Assembly (NCBI GenBank): GCA_016946835.1
Contig: JACVTC010000005.1
Coordinates: forward strand, 2,037,501 to 2,101,500
Origin: Neocallimastix lanati (nom. inval.)
Taxonomy: Eukaryota; Neocallimastigomycota; Neocallimastigomycetes; Neocallimastigales; Neocallimastigaceae
DNA: 64,000 bases
Reading direction: 5' to 3'
The notes beneath the pieces were generated by a model, which was not told where the DNA came from, searched no databases, and saw only the letters and a list, made by a program, of their open reading frames with translations. Position numbers and translations under genes: made by a program. Shown one piece after another: positions 12,845 to 25,877 of the stretch; within the stretch, counting starts at the first letter, position 1; every line of letters begins with the position of its first letter.

Positions 12845-15800
12845 TCAACGTTTGGGTATATTATTTTTATTATGTGATGGTGGTGGTCTCATATTATTTG
12901 GACGATGAGGTACAGGGCTAGGTTGACGTTGAACTGAACCTTGAAGAGGTCTAACTCCTCCTGGAGGTATAGGTCTCATTGATCCTGGACGAGGAGGTAT
13001 AGGTCTTGGTAATGAACCATAGACTGGTCTTATTGCCCCTGGACGAATAGGTACAGGTAAACTTTGACGTGAACCAGGTGGTAATGGTCTAACAACACCT
13101 GGAGGTACAGGTACAGGTTGACGTGGTAAAGAATTTGGAGGTTGAATATTCATTATAGGTCCTGTTGGTCTTGGACCTAATGGTGGTCTATTTGAATTAT
13201 TAGGAGCAGGGACAGTAGTTGGTCTTGGTCCTAATGGTGGTGGTCTATTTGTATTAGGGGCAGGGATCGATACTGGTCTTGGTCCTAAACCTGGCCCACC
13301 AGTAACGGTTATAGATGGTCTTGGTCCTATTGGTCTTACTTGAGGACTGATACTTACTGGTATTACTGGTGGTCTTGGAACTGGTGGGGCCATACTGGAA
13401 ACCTTATATGTCATATTAGGTCCTCTAAGATCTTTTTCATATTCATACCAACGTTTAAGTGGAATTTCAGATGGATCAAATTTACCTTCCTTTTTACTAT
13501 GATCTGCACCATTATCACCTTGAACTTTACGAGTTTCACCCCATGAGAAATCATCAAAGTGCCAGAAAGCATAGACTGGAAGAACAAGATTCCATACTGG
13601 TAAACCTAATAAATAAACGATCATCCAAAGAACATAAATGATTTTTTGAGTAGTAAGCATAACTAAAATACCTGGTAAACCTAATACAGCGAAAAGCATA
13701 ACTAATGGAGCAATTGGTCCATTATCCCAAATATATTTTAAAGTATTTACTTCTTTATTGTTAGTACCATCGTAAATACATTTTCCTAAAACTACTAATA
13801 AATAAACGGTGAATACAATAGCTGCTGGTAAAACAGCAGTACCAAATAATTCCATGGCAACAACGAATTGCATAGAGAAACAGAAAGTACCACATAAATC
13901 TCTAACCAATACCAATTCCATTAAATTATGAACAGTAGAGTTAATCCAACGACGACGTTGTGAAAGTAATACCTTAAATTCATCAGGAACAATAGTCTTA
14001 CATAATGCTTGAGTAATAAAAACCATCTTACGTTTAGGGAAAGTTCTTAACATCAATGTGGTAAGGAAACGATCTTCACCTAATAATAATAAATTCTTTT
14101 TATGTAAAGTATCAACAACATTTTCTGAATAATCTTCCACAATATCTGGATTAGCTAAAACTGGTACATAAGTGTTTGGTGTACCTGGTTTTGGAGCTTT
14201 AATTCTATACATACAGAAACAACCTGGTAAACAGGTAACACCACCGAATAATGATTCAAAACATTTACCTAAATGGTGAGAAATATAGTATTCGAAAACT
14301 TGAATCCACGTAACCCATGATGTTGTCTTATTAGCAATACGAGTTTCACCACAAAGACCCATAATCATTGGATCATTGATCATAGCAGTAACCATATATG
14401 AAAGTGAAGTTGGTAATACCTTGGTATCAGCATCAACCATAAGAACAATTTCAAATTTATCCGGACTTACACCACAGATATGTTTTATTTTTCTAAACAT
14501 ATCATAATCAAGTGGAGTCATACGATCATCGAAAGTAACACGACTTAAGAAATTCATCAATAATAATTGAGAATCACGCTTACCACGATTACCTGGTTTA
14601 GCAGCTTTAGCTTCAGCTGGAGTACCACATTTTACAATAACCATAACAGGAACTTTATGACCATCAACAATATAGTAACCTGCATGAGCTTTAGCCATAT
14701 TATGTTGTTTTGAACCATCAGCAATAGCGAAATAGGATTTTGGTTCTGGTTTACCTAATCTTGGGTCTTGAACAATCATACCAACACAAATATCTGGAGT
14801 AGTTCGATCATTACCAGAACCAACAATAATACCATCGGCAATAACAAATAATAATTGCATTTTATCAGGATAGGTAGTAGAAGCAAGCGAATTCAAAGTA
14901 CAACGGATACCTTCTTCACCTTCAGAATAAGCGGTGACAAGGCAAATAGTATGTAAATGACGTACTTTTTTGCCTGGTTTGGGTTGAGCCAGTTTACCAG
15001 AAACAAACCAACTAAAGATGACCGCCATTATGAAACGAGTTAAAACAACACCAAGAATAGCCATAGTAATAACAATAGTTATAATTTTTGATAAACCACA
15101 ACCCATAGATTCCTTATTCAAATAACCCGCAGCATGATTTTGAATTAAACAATCACCTAAAGTTTTCATAGTTTTAGTAGTTAAGAAATAACGTGTTCCA
15201 TCTGTACCGATTGATCTCTTAAACATGGTTTCGGTTTCTCTATCAAGGGTTATATTTCCTACTTTATTTACATCCTTAATTACAATACCATTATAGACAA
15301 TATATTGTGTTAATGATGATTTTTCAATTTCTTCCCATTCATAAGAAGGTCTAACTGGATCATTTATTACTTTCATTAATAAAGAATTGATACAATTATC
15401 AAGTTTGTACTCGACTTTACCATTATCCTCAGATATAATTTTACATTCATCATATTTACTGTTAGGATAAAATTTAGCACAAGGATGAATATAATTTTTA
15501 CAAAAGAATGTATTTTCACCTCCTTGACAATCTCTGAAAAGTGGTGTTATATCTTTACCAACAAAATCATGTGGAATTAATTTTATATTTACACCTTTAT
15601 CAATTTGTTCTTGAAACTTTTTATTGACTTCACTAACTTTATATCCCTTTCCTCTATAAAAATAAAATGAAGACAATTCAGAACTTTGATGATTTATAAA
15701 TTGATTATTTTCATAACTATTTCCTTCCTTTTTTTTCTCATTTGGACATAATACAGGTTGAATACCTACTGTAAAGAAACCCATAAGTAACCAACAGATA

Positions 15801-16212
15801 AATATAATCATACAAAGGGCTATCTTTTCACGCCAAGCTTGAACAATAGCTCTATCTTTTCCTACACCAAATATAGCTCTTATTGGACGTATAGCCCAAA
15901 AGGTTAATATTTTGGAAGTTAATGTCCAACAACCACTGGGTTCTTCATCTTCTATATCTAATGGTTCTAATGTTTGTGCTAAAGTCCTACCACTTGTAGC
16001 ACCTTTTTCATTAATTTAAATAATTTATTTTTTATTTTTGTAAAATAAAAAATAAAGATAGAACAAAATAAAGTAAAATAAAATATAATATATAAAAAAT
16101 GAAATAAATAAAAGAAATATATATGTAAAGTATTGAATTGAATATAAAATAAAAAAAAATAAATAAATAGTAGAATTATAAATATTAGTACAAATTGAAT
16201 AAAATAAAATAA

Positions 16213-16243
<31 letters not shown>

Positions 16244-16261
16244 TAAAATAAAATAAAATAA

Positions 16262-16292
<31 letters not shown>

Positions 16293-16880
16293 TAAAATAA
16301 AATAAAATAAAATAAAATAAAATAAAATAAAATAAAATAAAATAAAATAAAATAAAATAAAATAAAATAAAATAAAATAAATAGTAGAAATATGAATATA
16401 AAGTACAGATTTAATAAAATAAAATAAAATAAAATAAAATAAAATAAAATAAAATAAAATAAAATAAAATAAAATAAAATAAAAAAAAAAAAATAAATTA
16501 AAATAAAATAAAAAATTAATATTAAAAAAAATAATAATTAAAAAAAGAAATATTTATATTTTAATTCTTATTTTAAAATTTAATAAAAAAAAACTTATTT
16601 TAATTAATAAATATTTTTCTAATTAACAATTATTATTATTATTATTATCATTATTTGAATTTAATGATAATGTTTGAATTTAATAATAATTACCTGCTCT
16701 TGCAGCTGGTGGTGGTCTATTTTCATTTCTCATTAAATTTCTTCTAAGTGTTGGCTGACGATTTGGTCTAGTTAAGGTAGTGTTTCTTCTTGGTAATGAA
16801 TGCCCATTATTTGGATGTGCATTTATTATGACAGGACGTTTTTCATCCTCTCCTTTCTCATTTGTTGGTTTAGTAACCAT
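12845..16880 (-). CDS. Chitin synthase, division 2 (class IV-like), paralogue A
   Basis: Makes chitin from UDP-GlcNAc at membranes. Exon 1 is 16880-16694 and exon 2 is 16002-12845 (1114 residues). The donor is GTAATT after GCA-G; the acceptor is AAAAAG before GTGCTAC; phase 1 joins as Gly63. The first exon carries [13 protein letters not shown], like the N-terminal basic motif of fungal Chs3-type enzymes. A membrane segment follows (about 120-145), then a cytochrome-b5-like region (about 178-218 and 296-310), a second membrane segment just before GKLAQPKPG, and the glycosyltransferase core with D-A-D (586-588), E-D-R (705-707) and Q-R-R-R-W (744-748). Several C-terminal membrane spans follow, ending near [18 protein letters not shown]. 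The last ~170 residues are a proline-rich tail with GPRP and RPIPP motifs. No myosin motor is present, so this is not class V/VII. All catalytic motifs are intact. Exon 1 placement is inferred from the parallel structure of paralogue B. Confidence 0.9.
16003..16693 (-). other. 691-bp intron of chitin synthase A containing an AAAAT microsatellite
   Basis: The inferred intron is mostly AAAAT/AAAAAT pentamer-hexamer repeats (about 16196-16490). The equivalent intron in paralogue B is 299 bp (25678-25380), so much of the extra length is repeat expansion. Confidence 0.7.
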
Positions 16881-19366
16881 TTTACTTTTGTTTTAATTTA
16901 TTATTTTTTTTTAAAAAATTTTATTTATTATAATTTGAATATAATTTTTTATTTTCTTAAATACATCAAATCATTTATTATAATAATTTAGATAAGATTA
17001 AGCTCTTTATATATATATAAATATTTAATATTATGAAAGTGTAATCTGCTTATTTTTAATTTATAAGCATTCTATAAATGTATTTAAATAATAAAATAAA
17101 TAAATATAAATAATAAATTAGTATATGTATTTTAATATTCTAAATTTTATAAGCTTCAGCATTTTTCAATTATAATCATTTACATATTATATTATTTATA
17201 CAATATATTTTAAGTTTTAATAGTAATAAACTTACTATAATTACGAGAAATTAGGAAAAAAAGAAGCTTTATAATTTAACTTTCTTTTTTCTTTAATTAT
17301 TAATTTTAATATCTTTATTTTTATTTTTATTTTTCCCTCCTTTTATTCTTTTTATATCCTTTATATATTTATAATAATATTAATGAAAATTCTTGTTACT
17401 ATTATTTAAAATCTATCGAAGCATATATTTATATTATATAACGTAATATAATATAAAATAATGTTGATATTATTTTTTCTTGTTATTTTTTTTATGTATA
17501 TAAAATCTATAAATCTATTGTTTTAAATAATTAAAACATTTATATAAAAAAAAAAATAAAAAGAATAAAGTAAATAATAAATTAATTTGAATTATTATAT
17601 ATATATAATACTAGATTACAAAAAGAATTTATTTTAAAAGAAATAAAAATAAAAAAAAATCCTAATTTTTTTTTTTTTTTTTTTTTTTTCATAAATAAAT
17701 TAAAATAATATATGAATTAATAAAAATTTTTATTATTACAAAAAATATAATTATTATGGTTTTTTTTTTTTTTTTTTTGTAATTTAAAAAAGATTTATTT
17801 ACCTATTTACTTATTTACTTTAATAAATTTATTTATATATATGAAAATTATACACTGATATTAATTTATACATTTTATACATTTATATTATTATGTTTAT
17901 TTATATTTATTTTTATTTATATTTATATTTATTTATACTTATTTTTATATTTATTTATTTTTATATTTATTTATTTTTTATATTTATTTATTTTATATTT
18001 ATTTATTCATTTATATTTTTCATTATTATATTAACTTTTAAACAAATTTTATAAAAATATAATCAGAATAGTAAAGTTTTTATTTTTTTTTAAATAATAT
18101 ACATTTTTCTTCAATATATCAAATAATATACTAAATTAAATATTCGATTAATCCTCTTTTTTTTTTATTATCTTAATATTTTTTTTATTTTTGGCAATTT
18201 AATTTTGTTTATTAATTTAATTAAATTTGGTTGAAATATATTGAAATATATTGTCTAATATATTGAATATACTTTTTTTTTTTTATAAAACAAATAAATG
18301 AAATTCATTTCCACTCGAAATTTAACCATTCTTTTAAAGTTAACCTTAATAAATAAGGTAAAAAAAAGTATTCATGAAATAAATTTATATGATTTAAACT
18401 TTAATGACTATTAATTTTTAATTTATGAATTCATTGTGAAATATATTTTTGTATATAATTGTATCAAAACTTTAATAATTTTAATTATTAATATTTGTCG
18501 ATATGAATAATAAATTAAAAAGAAAATTTAAAAATCAAAAATATTGAAAAAGAAAAATAAAAAAAAAATGTATGTAATTAATAATTATTGTAATTATCAA
18601 TAATTAATTATTAATTATTTATTTAATTATTACTATTAATTATTATTATTATTCATACTTCAATTACTTAAATTGATATTCATATTAATATTAAAACACT
18701 TTTTATAAAAGGTGATTTTGTTCAAAATGTTAATCATTTATAAAGTTAGATTATTAGTAAAAAAATAAATAAATAAATACATAAATGCATAAATAAATAA
18801 ATACATAAATAAATAAATACATAAATACATAAATAAATACATAAATACATAAATACATAAATAAATAAATACATAAATAAATAAATACATAAATAAATAA
18901 AATAAACTAATAAAATGAAAATAAATTTATATAATATTTTTTTCTTTTTTCTTTTTTTTAGCTTAAAATCGCATGTTGTTACTATTATTCCAATCAATAT
19001 TGTGAATGTTAAATATTCAATGAAAGTATTACCAGTATTATTAGTAATTTGTAGTTTTTATTTCCAAGCATAATTTTTTTTGTAATTCCATTTTTATTTT
19101 TTTATTTTTTTATTTTTATTAATTTTTAAATAATTAAAAAAAAAAAAAAAAAAAGAAAATTAATATATATTATTAAAAAAAAATTTTTTTTTCATGCAGT
19201 TTACGGTTTATTCAAAAATATAAAAATTCAGGGGTGTATTTTAAAAAACTTTAAATTTAAATTTTATTTTTATTTTTATTTTATTTTAATTTTTATTTTT
19301 ACTGTATATAAATAACAAAATTAACAAAATTTATTTTTTATAAATTTATAATAATAATATTAATAA

Positions 19367-19404
<38 letters not shown>

Positions 19405-19746
19405 TAAATTTGGATTTTAACCATAGTGAACAAAAAAAAATAATAATAATATATATGTGAGTTATAAGTGTAACCAAGTATATAAAAATCTTATTTAAAG
19501 TAAATCTTTTAGAAAATTTAAGATTAAAAAAAAAAAAATAAGGTGACACAAATAATAAGAAAATATTAACTCCTCCCTGAAATAATAATAAAAATAATAT
19601 TAATAAAAAATAAAAAATAAAATTTAGAATAAAAATAAAAAATTTTGTTAAATTTATTATTATATTTATCCATTTTCACCAAAATTTTATTAATTAAATA
19701 ATTATTACTATTATTTTTTTTTTCTTTGCTTTCCTTTTTTTTTTTA
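16881..19746. other. AT-rich intergenic DNA
   Basis: Contains T-runs (17668-17689, 17761-17778), ATTT repeats (17890-18010) and a tetranucleotide array of AAAT and ACAT units at 18765-18905. The only frames are low-complexity Phe/Ile/Tyr runs. No gene seen. Confidence 0.6.
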
Positions 19747-19979
19747 TGTTAACAGGGTAGTTTGAATATACAGCATATATGCTAATTTATGCTATTTTCA
19801 CACATATTATTATATTAAAATGTCACGTGATTAATATATATATATTACAACAGTATAATTTTTACACAATATATATGCTAAAACTAGTATTAAATGTAAT
19901 AACATCTATGAACAATTATAGCTATAGCAATCAATAATGCATATATTAACTATAACTGCATACATTACTTCTCTTAACA
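19747..19979. mobile_element. Candidate solo LTR (Ty1/copia-like)
   Basis: The 233-bp segment starts TGTTAACAG and ends CTCTTAACA. The copia LTR at 59869-60236 starts TGTTAAAG and ends CTCTTAACA, and both contain CACGTGA. I see no exact 5-bp target duplication and the interiors differ, so this is a weak candidate, perhaps of a related family. Confidence 0.35.
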
Positions 19980-20458
19980 ATTATATGTATAAATATATAT
20001 ATATATAGTTTATTATTATTATTTGAAAATTAAATAATTTTATTTATTATTTATTATTCATTATTTATTACTTTTTTTTTTTTTGATATGATTAATTATT
20101 CATTTTAACACCTCTGAAATTATCTTAAAACCTTATTTTAAAAAAAAATCATTATTATCATTAAATTCAATATCAATTATTCCAATCTCTTTTTTTTTTT
20201 TTTTCTTATCGATCTAATAATTTTACTATATTGATATTATTAATATTATTTTTAATTCAAATTTCTCATATATATATATATATTATTAATTCATTTTTAA
20301 AATAGAAAATTAAAAATTATTGGATGGTTTTCATTGTTAGGAAGTGAAAGTTAAAATTTTTCATCTTCTCATTTAATAATTAAATTCCAAATAATAAAAA
20401 TGACATAAATATAGATATATATATGGAATGTTATTAAAGTGGATGGTGTCCATAATTA

Positions 20459-20518
20459 AAGGCCCACGCTCATAATAATATTGAAATAGTTAAATTGCTT
20501 ATGAACTATGTCCACTAA
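20459..20518 (+). pseudogene. Ankyrin-repeat scrap
   Basis: One frame reads KAHAHNNIEIVKLLMNYVH then stop, a single recognisable ankyrin helix pair with the I-E-I-V-K-L-L core. It sits isolated in a higher-G+C stretch just upstream of a LINE fragment. Confidence 0.45.
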
Positions 20519-20619
20519 ACTCTCCCTTGAAAATATAAAAAGATTCTCATTAAGAGAATTACTCTCTATAGATTCTGAGGACGGAACTTGACTGTTGGTA
20601 TTTGTGTTTTGAAAATATA

Positions 20620-21290
20620 TATAATAGGACTACTAATTGAAGCCAATGCTAAATTCAGGATACTTATAGTTGAACTTTAAGTAGTCTCTAGTTTTTTTCA
20701 AATTTATTTTTCTTATAAATCTTAGCTTTGATTAATTTTTCTGCCATATCTCTATCTCAGTAAAAGTTTAAAACTACATTTTTTATGATGGAGATTTATC
20801 TAATCTCTCTACTAAAATTTTTCCTTTCTTTATCCCATGAATGACGTCTAACAATGTGATATATCTCGTAGCTAAACAGAGATAATACATTTCGAATTTT
20901 TTCCATTTTTTTAAAACACCTTACCTAAGCAATCGCACATTTCGCCGAAAGAGGAGGAATGTTAAATTCTTTAGAAACACAATAAAGAAAGGTAAAGCTA
21001 TTCTCATTAGAAAATCCTTCAATTCAGTATAATCCTAAATTAATTGGTGTCTGTGTACTTCTTGTTCTTTCTATATTTGATCCCAGCGAAGGTGCGTAAT
21101 ACGAAACTTACCCAATTACTATAGCTGAAAATAGCATTCTTTTATAAGGGATAAGAATATAAGGATTCTTAAAAAATTCTTTTATGGAGTAAAAATGCTT
21201 TTCTAACTTTATTATTCATTTTCTGTATGATCTGTTTCAATTCTAAACCATTTGAAAATGGTACACCTAAGTAGGTATAGCAATTCGTTT
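20620..21290 (-). mobile_element. Decayed LINE (non-LTR retrotransposon) fragment
   Basis: The minus strand near 21290-21180 reads YTYLGVPFSNGLELKQIIQK, the region after the reverse-transcriptase catalytic box in LINEs. The rest aligns with 31548-32100 as long stretches of similar DNA, for example GATAATACATTTCGA at about 20881 and 31787, and AGGATACTTATAGTTGA at about 20660 and 31570. Multiple stops show it is dead, and it lacks the catalytic part. Confidence 0.75.
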
Positions 21291-21300
21291 TAGGTAATAA

Positions 21301-21304
21301 TATA

Positions 21305-21362
<58 letters not shown>

Positions 21363-21363
21363 G

Positions 21364-21430
<67 letters not shown>
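21301..21430. repeat. ATT trinucleotide microsatellite
   Basis: About 130 bases of ATT units with one TTGTTG interruption at about 21360. It would read as poly-Asn on the minus strand, but no gene context supports translation. Confidence 0.9.
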
Positions 21431-21438
<8 letters not shown>

Positions 21439-21526
21439 TAATTATAATAATTATAAAAGTACGATAGAAGCAATAGTTATTTATTATATAATTTAAATAT
21501 TTTTAATTTTTATTTATTTATTTATT

Positions 21527-21561
<35 letters not shown>

Positions 21562-21643
21562 AATAAACTTAATAATATTTATTAAACAGTTTATTATTAA
21601 AAAAAAAAAATAATAATTAATATATATATAAATATAATGTAAT

Positions 21644-21686
<43 letters not shown>

Positions 21687-21998
21687 TACTATTTTCTGCT
21701 CATAAAAAGTCTTTTTTTTTTTTTTTTTTTTTTTTTAATTTTTTTTTTATTATATTTATTAAATTATATATAATATATATAATTTTTCACATATAATTTT
21801 ATAATATTACAAAAAACTTTTCTTTTTTTAAAAAAAAAAAAAATGTTTACTATTATTAAAATACATATATAATTTGTATTAATTATTATAAAAAAATTTT
21901 TTTTAGACAGGTTTTATATATTGATATGTTGTTTTAAATTGAATTATTATTATTATTATTTTTTATGAGGTTTTAATTATGTATATTCTAAAAGAAGG

Positions 21999-22032
<34 letters not shown>

Positions 22033-22115
22033 GATTTGATTTTGGATTTTTTTCCCCTTAAAAAGTTTTAAGTGAATTTCTTCCTCAAAAGAAAAAATTA
22101 TTTTCTGTTAAAAAA

Positions 22116-22155
<40 letters not shown>

Positions 22156-22479
22156 CTATTTTTTTTTTTTTTTAAAAAAAAAAAAAATTATAATAATTAA
22201 AGTATTTTATTATTGAATTCCTCAAATATATTTATATATATATATATATTTTTTTGTGTAATGTAAATAAATTATATTTATTGAAGAATTATAATAATAA
22301 AATAAATAAATAATTTTTTTTTCTATTTATAATTAAATTCATATATAGAAAATTTAAAATTTTTACTTCCTATATACTCATTTATATTATCTATTTTAAA
22401 AAATAAGTATATATAAATATATATATATTTTTTTTGGTTTGATTTTTTTTTTTATTTTATATTGTTATTCTTAGATATT
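21431..22479. repeat. Homopolymer-rich region downstream of chitin synthase B
   Basis: T-runs of about 25-40 bases (around 21529-21560, 21646-21683, 21711-21736, 22121-22155) and an A-run (21999-22029). No coding signal. Confidence 0.7.
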
Positions 22480-25400
22480 TTAACGAAATCCATTCTTGGG
22501 TATATTATTAACTGGTGGTCTAGCACCACCTGGATGAGCAGCTGGTCCTGGGGCTTGTGGAACAAATGGTCTTTGACCTGGTGGACCATTTGGCCTTGGA
22601 CCTGGAGGGCCATTAGGTCTTGGACCAGGTGGATTAATTGGACCATTTGGTCTTGGACCTGGAGGACTAACTGGACCATTTGGTCTTGGACCTGGTGGAC
22701 TAATTGGACCATTTGGTCTTGGACCCATTGGAATATTACGGTTAGATGGGGCGCGCTGTGGACCACCAAAAGGTGATCCCATGTATGGTGATTCACGAAC
22801 TCTATTTTCCTTTTCATATTCATGCCAACGTTTAAGTGGAACTTCAGATGGATCAAATTTACCTTCCTTTTTACTATGATCTGCACCATTATCACCTTGA
22901 ACTTTACGAGTTTCACCCCATGAGAAATCATCAAAGTGCCAGAAAGCATAGACTGGAAGAACAAGATTCCATACTGGTAAACCTAATAAATAAACAAACA
23001 TCCAAAGAACATAAATGATTTTTTGAGTAGTAAGCATAACTAAAATACCTGGTAAACCTAATACAGCGAAAAGCATAACTAATGGAGCAATTGGTCCATT
23101 ATCCCAAACATATTTTAAGGTATCTATTTCCTGATTTTTAGTACCATCATAAATACATTTTCCTAAAACTATTAACAAATAAACGGTGAATACAATAGCT
23201 GCTGGTAATACAGAAGTACCAAATAATTCCATACCAACGACGAATTGCATAGAGAAACAGAAAGTACCACATAAATCTCTAACCAATACCAATTCCATTA
23301 AATTATGAACAGTAGAGTTAATCCAACGACGACGTTGTGAAAGTAATACCTTAAATTCATCAGGAACAATAGTCTTACATAATGCTTGAGTAATAAAAAC
23401 CATCTTACGTTTAGGGAAAGTTCTTAACATCAATGTGGTAAGGAAACGATCTTCACCTAATAATAATAAATTCTTTTTATGTAAAGTATCAACAACATTT
23501 TCTGAATAATCTTCCACAATATCTGGATTAGCTAAAACTGGTACATAAGTGTTTGGTGTACCTGGTTTTGGAGCTTTAATTCTATACATACAGAAACAAC
23601 CTGGTAAACAGGTAACACCACCGAATAATGATTCAAAACATTTACCTAAATGGTGAGAAATATAGTATTCGAAAACTTGAATCCACGTAACCCATGATGT
23701 TGTCTTATTAGCAATACGAGTTTCACCACAAAGACCCATAATCATTGGATCATTGATCATAGCAGTAACCATATATGAAAGTGAAGTTGGTAATACCTTG
23801 GTATCAGCATCAACCATAAGAACAATTTCAAATTTATCTGGGGTAACACCACAGATATGTTTTATTTTTCTAAACATATCATAATCAAGTGGAGTCATAC
23901 GATCATCGAAAGTAACACGACTTAAGAAATTCATCAATAATAATTGAGAATCACGCTTACCACGATTACCTGGTTTAGCAGCTTTAGCTTCAGCTGGAGT
24001 ACCACATTTTACAATAACCATAACAGGAACTTTATGACCATCAACAATATAGTAACCTGCATGAGCTTTAGCCATATTATGTTGTTTTGAACCATCAGCA
24101 ATAGCGAAATAGGATTTTGGTTCAGCTTTTCCCAATTTTGGATCTTGAACAATCATACCAACACAAATATCTGGTGTTGAACGATCATTACCAGAACCAA
24201 CAATAATACCATCGGCAATAACAAATAATAATTGTTTTTTATCTGGGTAGGTGGTAGTAGCAAGCGAATTCAAAGTACAACGGATACCTTCTTCACCTTC
24301 AGAATAAGCGGTGACAAGGCAAATAGTATGTAAATCACGAATTTTATTACCGGGTTTTGGTTGAGCCAATTTACCAGAAACAAACCAACTAAATACAATA
24401 GCCATTACGAAACGAGTGAAAACAACACCAAGAATAGCGATAGTCATAATCCAAGTAATAATTACAGATAAACCACAACCCATTGAGTCCTTGTAAACAA
24501 AACCTACAGCATGATTTTGAATTAAACATTCACTAAGATTTTTCATTTCTTCTGTGGCTAAGAAATAACGTGTTCCATCAGTACTAAGTGTATTTTTTAG
24601 CATTCTTTTTGCTTCTGCACTTAAATTATTTTTTTCACTTAAAATTTTATCCATATTATTTATAACAAAACCATTAAATACTGTATAGGAAGCTGTAGTT
24701 CCCTTACCTCTAATTTCATCCCATTTAAAACTTGCTCTATATTTAGAAAAATTACTTAATTCCATTAATTTTTCATTTAAACAACTTTGAGGCTTATATT
24801 CCTTATTACCTCTATCTTCCGATATAATTTTACATTCATTTTCTGGACTATTGGCTGGATATATTACAGCACATGGTTCTTTATATTTTTGATTACACAT
24901 TGTTCCTTTGTTACTTTCATCAGCACACTTTCTAAATAATGGAGTGATATTTTTACCCGCAAATTCATCTGGAATTTCAGGTTGATTATTTTGTTTTAAA
25001 ATATCATTCACTTTTCGAAGAGAATATCCTCTTCCTTTATATAATACAAGATCAGCGTCGAATAAATCACTATCATGTTCTAAAAAACTATCTTTTACAT
25101 TATCATCATTGCTTGGACATAATAATGGTTGTAGACCAACAGTAAAGAAACCCATAAGACACCAACAGAAAAATATAATAATACAAAGTGCCATTTTTTC
25201 ACGCCAAGCCTGAATAATAGCTTTATCCTTTCCTACACCAAACAATGCTCTTATTGGTGATATAGCCCAAAATGTTAATATTCTTGATGATAATGTCCAA
25301 CATCCTGTTGGCTCTTCTTCTTCATCTTCTATTGGTATTAAATTAGTTGGGCGATTTAAAGTTCTACCACTAGTGGCACCTTTTTAATTTATTAAATTTT

Positions 25401-25877
25401 TTAAATTTTCATTAATAATAAATTTATTAATAAATTTTATATTTAACTTTTTTTGATTAATCTGAAAAAAAAATAAAAAAATAAAAATATAAAAAATAAA
25501 AATAAAAAAATAGAAAAATAAAAAAAAGAAAAATAAAAAAATTAAAATAAAAAAAATAAAAAAAATAATAATAATAATATAAAAATATAAAATATATAGA
25601 TATAGATATAAAAAAAAAAATAAAAATTAAAGAAAAATAATTAAATATTTATATAACTATGTAAATTTGTTATTTTACCTGCTCTTGCTGCTGGTGGTGG
25701 TCTATTTTCATTTCTCATTAAAGTTCTTCTAAGAGTTGGTTGACGATCTGGTCTAGTTAAAGTTTGATTTCTTCTTGGTAAAGTTGAACCATTATTTGGA
25801 TAGGCATTAATAATAACCGGACGTCTACCATCCTGAGGATTTCCGGCCCCAGGACCATTTGTAGGATAGCCTGACAT
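22480..25877 (-). CDS. Chitin synthase, division 2 (class IV-like), paralogue B
   Basis: Exon 1 is 25877-25679 and exon 2 is 25379-22480 (1032 residues); donor GTAAAA, acceptor AAAAAG, phase 1 giving Gly67. The architecture matches paralogue [14 protein letters not shown] in exon 1, a membrane span near residues 111-136, a b5-like region ending [10 protein letters not shown], a second span, then a core with D-A-D (590-592), E-D-R (709-711) and Q-R-R-R-W (748-752), C-terminal spans and a proline-rich tail. The tail here has about four to five GPRPNGP units separated by ISPP, VSPP or INPP. The N-terminal lumenal region differs clearly from A, while the core is almost identical even at DNA level. 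Same strand as A and 5.6 kb upstream of its start, so a tandem duplication. Catalytic residues are intact, so probably active. Confidence 0.9.

Noticed and set aside
22462-22776. Plus-strand frame rich in Trp and Thr
   Set aside because: It is the antisense of the GPRPNGP repeat tail of chitin synthase B. Similar antisense frames over 13340-13641 and 22836-23018 are also shadows.
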